A stretch of 64,000 nt of DNA from Bacillota bacterium (lineage in GTDB: Bacteria > Bacillota > Clostridia > Saccharofermentanales > Fastidiosipilaceae): positions 62,001-126,000 of the forward strand of contig JAEWGG010000013.1 in assembly GCA_023388435.1 (NCBI GenBank), in the 5' to 3' direction. A model generated the notes under the pieces. That model was not told the origin of the DNA, ran no database searches, and saw only the letters and a program-made list of their open reading frames with translations. Of the stretch, positions 59,488 to 64,000 are shown in pieces (position 1 is the stretch's first letter; every line of letters begins with the position of its first letter). A program made the position numbers and the translations under genes.

Positions 59488-60909
59488 ATGGCGCGACAGA
59501 GACGAGCGCGTAGTTTCCCTGACGAATTTTCCCAGGAAGAACAGTTGAAGAAAGCCGACGGCGGGGGCCAGGAAGCCTTTCACCGCAATCTCTCGGTGAC
59601 GGATGCCGCCGAGGATATGAAGCGCAGCATTGGGGCGAATACCCAGGAGCGCTGTATTTTGCTGGGCGTGTCTGGAACGTACCGCGACGAGGATGAGGCC
59701 CAGGCCTCCATGGAGGAGCTGGCCGAGCTGGCGGAGACGGCTGGGGCAGAGGTCGTGGGCTTCTGTTTCCAGCAGCGCCAGGTGCCCGACAGTAAGACCT
59801 TTGTCGGCCAGGGTAAGGCCCAGGAACTCCAGCAGCGGGTGCGCGAGGAGGCGGTGGGCCTGGTTGTGGCGGACGAGGAGCTGAGTGCCGGACAGGTGCG
59901 GGGTCTCCAGGCTCTGTTAGGCTGCCGTGTCATTGACCGCAGCCTGCTGATCCTCGATATTTTTGCCCAGCGGGCGATGAGCCGTGAGGGCAAGCTGCAG
60001 GTGGAGCTGGCCCAGCTGAGCCTGCTCAAGGGTCGCCTGCAGGCGGTGGCCAGCTCCTACTCGCGTCAGGGCGGTGGCATCGGTACGCGGGGTCCTGGTG
60101 AGACCCTGCTCGAGACGGAGCGCCGCCGAATTCAGCTGCGTCTGGACCAGCTGCGGAGGGAACTGGACGAGGTGATGCAGGTTCGGCAGACCCAGAGCCG
60201 CCGCCGCGAGAGGGCGCGGGACCTGCCAATTGTGGCCCTGGCGGGCTACACGAATGTGGGTAAGTCCACCCTGCTCAATGCTCTGACAGCAGACGAAACC
60301 TACGTGCAGAACCAGCTCTTTGCGACCCTGGATTCACGGCTCAGCCACCTGCCGCTAGCGCCCAGTGGGAACGCCCTGCTCATGGATACGGTAGGCTTCA
60401 TTCGCCGTCTGCCCCACGAGTTGATTGCGGCTTTCCGTTCCAGTCTGGAACCCCTTGTGGAGGCGGACCTGCTCTGCCTGGTGCTCGACGCCTCCGATCC
60501 TGAGATTGCACATAAGACAGAGGTCATTGAACAGCTGCTCGTGGACATGAAGGCGGGGGACAGGCCCCGTATTTACGTTTTCAACAAGGCCGACCTGCCC
60601 CCGGCCCCGGAAGCCCAGCTCCTCCAGCGGCGAAAGGAGGCCCAGGGAGAACGCTGCTGCCGGGTTGCGGCGGCCACCGGCCTGGGACTGGATGAGCTGC
60701 GGGCCTGTCTGGCCACCACGCTCTGGGGGCCACTGGGCCGCTGTCTCTTGCGCCTTCCTTATTCTGATCTGGGATTTCTGGAACGCTGCTACCGGGAAAA
60801 CTGGGTGCAGCTGCGACGGGACCTGGAAGATGGGGTGGAGCTGGAACTCTACCTGCCCCGGCGCAAGGCCGAGACCCAGCTTCAGGGCCGGGACTGGCGC
60901 TGGCTCTAA
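59488..60909 (+). CDS. hflX: Ribosome-associated GTPase HflX
   Basis: HflX splits stalled or hibernating 70S ribosomes. The 473-residue protein has the HflX N-terminal domain (FVGQGKAQEL, with GGGIGTRGPGETLLETERR near residue 193) and a G domain with GYTNVGKSTLLNAL (G1, about residue 252), DTVGFIRRLPHEL (G3) and NKADL (G4). A polar extension of about 45 residues precedes the family start. The ATG has AGGAGG about seven bases upstream. The gene stands alone between divergent and convergent neighbours. Confidence 0.95.
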   Translation: MARQRRARSFPDEFSQEEQLKKADGGGQEAFHRNLSVTDAAEDMKRSIGANTQERCILLGVSGTYRDEDEAQASMEELAELAETAGAEVVGFCFQQRQVPDSKTFVGQGKAQELQQRVREEAVGLVVADEELSAGQVRGLQALLGCRVIDRSLLILDIFAQRAMSREGKLQVELAQLSLLKGRLQAVASSYSRQGGGIGTRGPGETLLETERRRIQLRLDQLRRELDEVMQVRQTQSRRRERARDLPIVALAGYTNVGKSTLLNALTADETYVQNQLFATLDSRLSHLPLAPSGNALLMDTVGFIRRLPHELIAAFRSSLEPLVEADLLCLVLDASDPEIAHKTEVIEQLLVDMKAGDRPRIYVFNKADLPPAPEAQLLQRRKEAQGERCCRVAAATGLGLDELRACLATTLWGPLGRCLLRLPYSDLGFLERCYRENWVQLRRDLEDGVELELYLPRRKAETQLQGRDWRWL

Positions 60910-61018
60910 GAGCTTGGCGTTCAGGTTGCCGCACAGCTTCAGGTCGCCGCAAAAGGCGAATTCTATTTATTGCGCCCAGATTTTCAGCTGCGCTTCGGAC
61001 GTTTACCCCGCCCTAAAC

Positions 61019-61915
61019 CTAAGCCTCAGCCGGACTGGACTTGCGCCGTCTGCGGAGGCGCTTTGGGCTGTAGGTCTCCAGATTGATGCGCTGGCGCGGT
61101 TTGTGGAGGTGGCGGTACTGTAGAGGACTCAGACCCTCGCGGCGGCGGAAGACCTGCGAGAAGTGGCTCTGTGAGCTGAAACCGAGGGTCTCGGCAATTA
61201 CGGCAATGCTGTGATTGGTCTGAGTCAGTAAGAAGCAGCTCTCCTCCACCCTGCGGTTCAGGCAGTACTGCTGGGGGGAGATATTAAACTCCCGCTGGAA
61301 GGCGTGGGAGAGATGATACTTGCTGATATGAAAAATTTCGGCCAGCTGATCCAGACGGATATTCTCCTTGAAGTGCTCGTCCAGATAGCGGCGCACGAGT
61401 TGGCAGTTGAAGGTGACACCTGAGCTGGGGCCGCCCACCGTCCGCAGGTTGCTGCGGAGATTGTCCAGCTCCAGGAGTAAGGCCTGGACCAGGAGCGCTG
61501 AACCCTGGCCCTGGCGGCCCCGCTCCTGCATCACGGTGTGACTGATTAAGTCGATGTAGCTGGGGAAGGGGTTGCTGGCCCCCTGGTGGGCCAGGAGGCT
61601 GTAACCCTTGTTGCCCAGTGAGAGGGGGAGGTTCTGGACCCCTATGACAAAGTAGGAGAGCCGCTCGCCGCCCAGGGCGCGCTCGGTGTGCGTGACGCCG
61701 GAGTCGATAAAGACAATGTCCCCTACTGAGACCCGAAGCGTCTCGTTCTGGATAAGAAAGTAGCCCCCTGCCTCCATGATGAAAAATATCTCGGCGTAGG
61801 GATGGTGGTGCGGTTCCGAAACCCAGGCGGCATCAGAAGTGGAGCGGCTGACGTGCACGAGGTTCGGGAGAGCGCTGGGCGGACCGCCCGTAAAGGTGTG
61901 AATCCAGTTGCTCAT
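61019..61915 (-). CDS. AraC-family transcriptional regulator
   Basis: The 298-residue protein has an N-terminal cupin sensor (EPHHHPYAEIFFIMEAGG, residues 35 onward; HHHPYAE core) and a C-terminal double helix-turn-helix (LDQLAEIFHISKYHLSHAFQ, then SIAVIAETLGFSSQSHFSQVF). I start at the ATG at 61913-61915, with AAGGGA seven bases upstream; the frame is open further to 62023 but those residues are unlike the family. It is divergent from a sugar-binding lipoprotein gene and probably activates it. The 109 bases between it and hflX hold no gene. Confidence 0.92.
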   Translation of the reverse strand: MSNWIHTFTGGPPSALPNLVHVSRSTSDAAWVSEPHHHPYAEIFFIMEAGGYFLIQNETLRVSVGDIVFIDSGVTHTERALGGERLSYFVIGVQNLPLSLGNKGYSLLAHQGASNPFPSYIDLISHTVMQERGRQGQGSALLVQALLLELDNLRSNLRTVGGPSSGVTFNCQLVRRYLDEHFKENIRLDQLAEIFHISKYHLSHAFQREFNISPQQYCLNRRVEESCFLLTQTNHSIAVIAETLGFSSQSHFSQVFRRREGLSPLQYRHLHKPRQRINLETYSPKRLRRRRKSSPAEA

Positions 61916-62152
61916 GCCAAGTCCCTTAGTTCCTAGTTTATTTAGTCTATTATAGCAAGAATTTAAGAAAACTAGAAAGTGAAGCTCTTTTTGGACCTGT
62001 TCTGCTTCTGATTTTCCTAGCAATTATCATAGTCAGAAGTGAATCCAGCCTGTTATAAATGGTGAAAATAGGAGAGTATAAGAGGCTGTACTTTAGCATT
62101 ACTGAGCAAATGCTGTGTGGACAGGGGGTAAACACACATGTTTATGCGGAAA

Positions 62153-62180
62153 TTGACAAACAGCGCAAGATTACTAAAAA
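62153..62180 (+). promoter_or_regulatory. Promoter of the second sugar ABC operon
   Basis: TTGACA (62153-62158), a 16-base spacer and TAAAAA (62175-62180), about 130 bases before the binding-protein ATG. A TGTGT/ACACA inverted repeat at about 62114-62137 lies just upstream and could be an AraC site. The rest of the 393-base divergent gap shows no gene. Confidence 0.45.
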
Positions 62181-62308
62181 TAACAGCAAGATGAAGCACG
62201 CGACCCAGTTCAAAAGGGACTAAGCTGGAAGAGCTTCACAAGGAGCATCCCGCCCAATTTATCTGGGGAGGCTCGGGAGCGATGGAAAGACACACAAGGA
62301 GGTCCTAT

Positions 62309-63685
62309 ATGAAGCGTATGAAGAGAGTGCTGAGTCTCGCGCTGGCTGGCAGCATGCTGCTGACCCTCTTCGCGGCCTGCCAGAAGAGCGGGGGCAGCAC
62401 GACTCCGGACAACGGCGGCAAGACGGCGCAGAGCGAGAAGCCGAATGCGGAGTCGAAGGGCAAGATTAAGGTTGCCGCGATTGAGACTACGTACGGCTCC
62501 GATATCTGGAAAGAAGTGAGCAAGGCCTTTACCGAACAGACCGGTATTGAGGTTGACCTCATCAGCGATAAGAATCTTGAGAATGTCATCGGCCCCTCGA
62601 TGCAGGCTGGGGACTTCCCTGACGTCATCCACCTGGCTGTGGGCCGTAAGGAAGGTCTGACCGAACAGTTTATCAAGGACCATCAGATCGAGGAGATCAC
62701 AGACCTCTTGGCCATGCAGGTTCCCGGTGAGGACAAGAAGGTCAGCGACAAGCTGATGGACAACTTCGTCAGTGACAGATCCACCAGCAATCCCTATGCG
62801 GATGGGAAGACCTATCTGGCTCCGATGTTCTACTCCCCCTGCGGCCTGTTCTACAACGCCGGACTCTTCGAGCAGAAGGGTTGGAAGCTTCCTGAGACCT
62901 GGGATGATATGTGGGCCCTGGCCGAGGAGAGCAAGAAGGAGAACATCTCCCTCTTTACCTATCCCACCACGGGTTACTTCGATGCCTTCCTCTACTCTCT
63001 GATGTATGAGGCGGGCGGTGAGAAGTTCTTCTTCGACGCCACCCACTATAAGGAGGGGATCTGGGATACGGATGAGGCCAAGACCTGCTTCAGCATCATC
63101 GAGAAGCTGGCCAGCTACACGCACCCCACCACGCCCTCCCAGGCCAACGATCAGGACTTCACCAAGAATCAGCAGATGATTCTGGATAATAAGGCCCTCT
63201 TCATGCCGAACGGTAACTGGATTGTCGGTGAGATGAAGGACGCCCCCCGTGCGGACGGCTTCAAGTGGGGCATGATGGCCCTGCCCGCGATCAAGGCCGG
63301 CGGCGACCGCTACAGCTACACCTTCTTCGAGCAGGCCTGGATGCCCGCTGGCGCGAAGAACAAGGACCTCGGCAAGCAGTTCATGGCCTTCCTGTACAGC
63401 GACAAGGCCGCTGAGATCTTCGGCAAGGCCGGTGCGGTCCAGCCGATTAAGGGCGCTGAGAAGTATGTGCCCGAGGAGAGCAAGCTCTTCTATCAGGTCT
63501 ATGAGAATGGCGCCAAGGCCGCCATCGGCAATTTCGCCCCCTACAAGGCCGTGGCCGGTCTGGGCGATACCCGTAAGGTCTTCCTGGATCCCGTTGACAG
63601 CCTGGTCTCCGGCCAGCTGACAGCCGATGAGTGGGTCAAGAACATCAAGGAGAGCTCGGACAAGATGCGCGAGAACCTGCAGTAA
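62309..63685 (+). CDS. Extracellular sugar-binding lipoprotein of a second ABC transporter
   Basis: The 458-residue family 1 binding protein has a lipoprotein signal with lipobox FAAC (Cys24), a Gly/Ser/Asn linker and a mature domain (KVAAIETTYGSDIWKEV onward). I start at the ATG at 62309, which has AAGGAGG six bases upstream; an in-frame ATG at 62282 has none. The ligand is unknown. It is only distantly similar to the binding protein at 22825. A strong hairpin separates it from the permease gene. Confidence 0.92.
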   Translation: MKRMKRVLSLALAGSMLLTLFAACQKSGGSTTPDNGGKTAQSEKPNAESKGKIKVAAIETTYGSDIWKEVSKAFTEQTGIEVDLISDKNLENVIGPSMQAGDFPDVIHLAVGRKEGLTEQFIKDHQIEEITDLLAMQVPGEDKKVSDKLMDNFVSDRSTSNPYADGKTYLAPMFYSPCGLFYNAGLFEQKGWKLPETWDDMWALAEESKKENISLFTYPTTGYFDAFLYSLMYEAGGEKFFFDATHYKEGIWDTDEAKTCFSIIEKLASYTHPTTPSQANDQDFTKNQQMILDNKALFMPNGNWIVGEMKDAPRADGFKWGMMALPAIKAGGDRYSYTFFEQAWMPAGAKNKDLGKQFMAFLYSDKAAEIFGKAGAVQPIKGAEKYVPEESKLFYQVYENGAKAAIGNFAPYKAVAGLGDTRKVFLDPVDSLVSGQLTADEWVKNIKESSDKMRENLQ

Positions 63686-63710
63686 GCATTCGTTCCCGAG
63701 TACCTTAGAG

Positions 63711-63737
63711 GGGGAGGTCCAGCGGACCTCCCCTTTT
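63711..63737 (+). terminator. Partial terminator between binding-protein and permease genes
   Basis: GGGGAGGTCC (63711-63720) pairs perfectly with GGACCTCCCC (63724-63733) around AGC, followed by TTTT. The short T-run suggests partial termination, which would give more binding protein than permease. Confidence 0.75.
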
Positions 63738-63765
63738 ACTCTAAGGGTGAACAAGGAGGCCCTCT

Positions 63766-64000
63766 GTGCACAGGAATTCGAAGCGGAGCGCATTTATTGT
63801 GGCCTGCGTAGGCCCCGCTCTGTTGTTTTATTTCATTTTCATGGTCATTCCTACGCTCAATGTTTTTCGCATGTCCCTCTATGAGCGTGGGGCCTATTCC
63901 CCGGTGGAAAGCTTCGTTGGCTTGGATAATTTTCGCACCCTTTTTAAGGACCGGAGCTTTATTTTGGCCATGCAGAACACCCTTTTCCTCGTGGTCCTGG
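63766..64000 (+). CDS. ABC sugar transporter permease (5' part only)
   Basis: The GTG at 63766 has AAGGAGG six bases upstream and opens a frame running off the right edge. The first 78 residues show a basic start (MHRNSKRSAF), a membrane segment (about residues 9-30, ending MVIPTLNVFRMSLYE) and GLDNFRTLFKD before a second segment, the normal start of a UgpA-type permease. It is the first permease of the AraC-controlled operon. Confidence 0.9.
   Translation, partial: MHRNSKRSAFIVACVGPALLFYFIFMVIPTLNVFRMSLYERGAYSPVESFVGLDNFRTLFKDRSFILAMQNTLFLVVL

Noticed and set aside
62210..63793. 527-codon minus-strand frame opposite the second binding protein
   Set aside because: Leu/Val/Gly-rich antisense translation; the plus strand has a lipobox and strong ribosome binding site.
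1..64000. tRNA, rRNA, CRISPR array, insertion sequence or known riboswitch
   Set aside because: None recognised on reading spacers of both strands; a covariance-model search would be needed to exclude small or unusual RNAs.

Overview
This 64 kb window covers the replication origin and about 60 kb of one chromosome arm of what looks like a moderately high-GC anaerobic Firmicute, probably a gut or host-associated member of the Clostridia. The signs are dnaA-oriC-dnaN at the left edge, AddA/AddB instead of RecBCD, an AdhE fermentative dehydrogenase, LacI- and AraC-controlled sugar ABC transporters with lipobox binding proteins, a 56-residue protein carrying an LPQTG sorting signal, and strong AAGGAGG ribosome binding sites. 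No rRNA, tRNA, CRISPR array, transposase or prophage gene was seen. The taxonomic placement is inferred from gene content, not from a search.

Layout. 1-3.1 kb: 5' part of dnaN (minus), oriC with a cluster of DnaA boxes, dnaA (minus), and a divergent ArsC/Spx-like gene. From here most genes run on the plus strand, as expected for leading-strand genes moving away from the origin. 3.3-10 kb: oligoendopeptidase F, an MsrA-like protein lacking its catalytic cysteine, a BaiN/HI0933-type flavoprotein, and adhE. 10.3-13.3 kb: an AT-richer four-gene cassette (two-TM protein, ABC ATPase, ABC permease, HExxH membrane protein). 13.4-18.6 kb: isochorismatase-like hydrolase, a membrane-anchored RCC1-like protein, an FHA-RodA/FtsW fusion and its partner penicillin-binding protein. 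18.6-21.5 kb: PlsC-type acyltransferase and a divergent long-chain acyl-CoA ligase. 21.6-31.3 kb: a LacI-controlled operon for sulfated uronic-acid oligosaccharides (probably glycosaminoglycan): binding protein, two permeases, sulfatase, heparinase II/III-family lyase and GH88 unsaturated glucuronyl hydrolase. The enzymes lack visible signal peptides, so breakdown is predicted to be cytoplasmic. 31.3-34.7 kb: VanZ-like protein, flavin reductase, the LPXTG mini-protein, an iron alcohol dehydrogenase preceded by a terminator, and an unrecognised gene.

34.8-46.2 kb: a heterodimeric ABC exporter followed by addB-addA. 46.3-49.5 kb (minus): polytopic GT-C-like membrane protein and a DPM/GtrB-like glycosyltransferase. 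49.7-52.5 kb: two RCK subunits and a TrkH/KtrB potassium channel with a long N-terminal extension. 52.5-57.2 kb: an AT-rich island with very short ORFs, one encoding a Cys-rich 52-residue peptide, followed by two coupled ABC exporters and a 5'-truncated secreted-protein remnant; this is a candidate peptide production/export locus. 57.3-60.9 kb: ClC channel with TrkA-C domain, DtxR/MntR regulator and hflX. 61-64 kb: AraC regulator divergent from a second sugar ABC operon that runs off the right edge.

The most useful leads are the short-ORF/dual-exporter island, the stand-alone LPXTG mini-protein, the apparent MsrA pseudoenzyme, the RCC1/FHA-RodA/PBP module, and several RNA-level control elements (hairpins between binding-protein and permease genes, and a terminator only about 20 bases before an alcohol dehydrogenase start).
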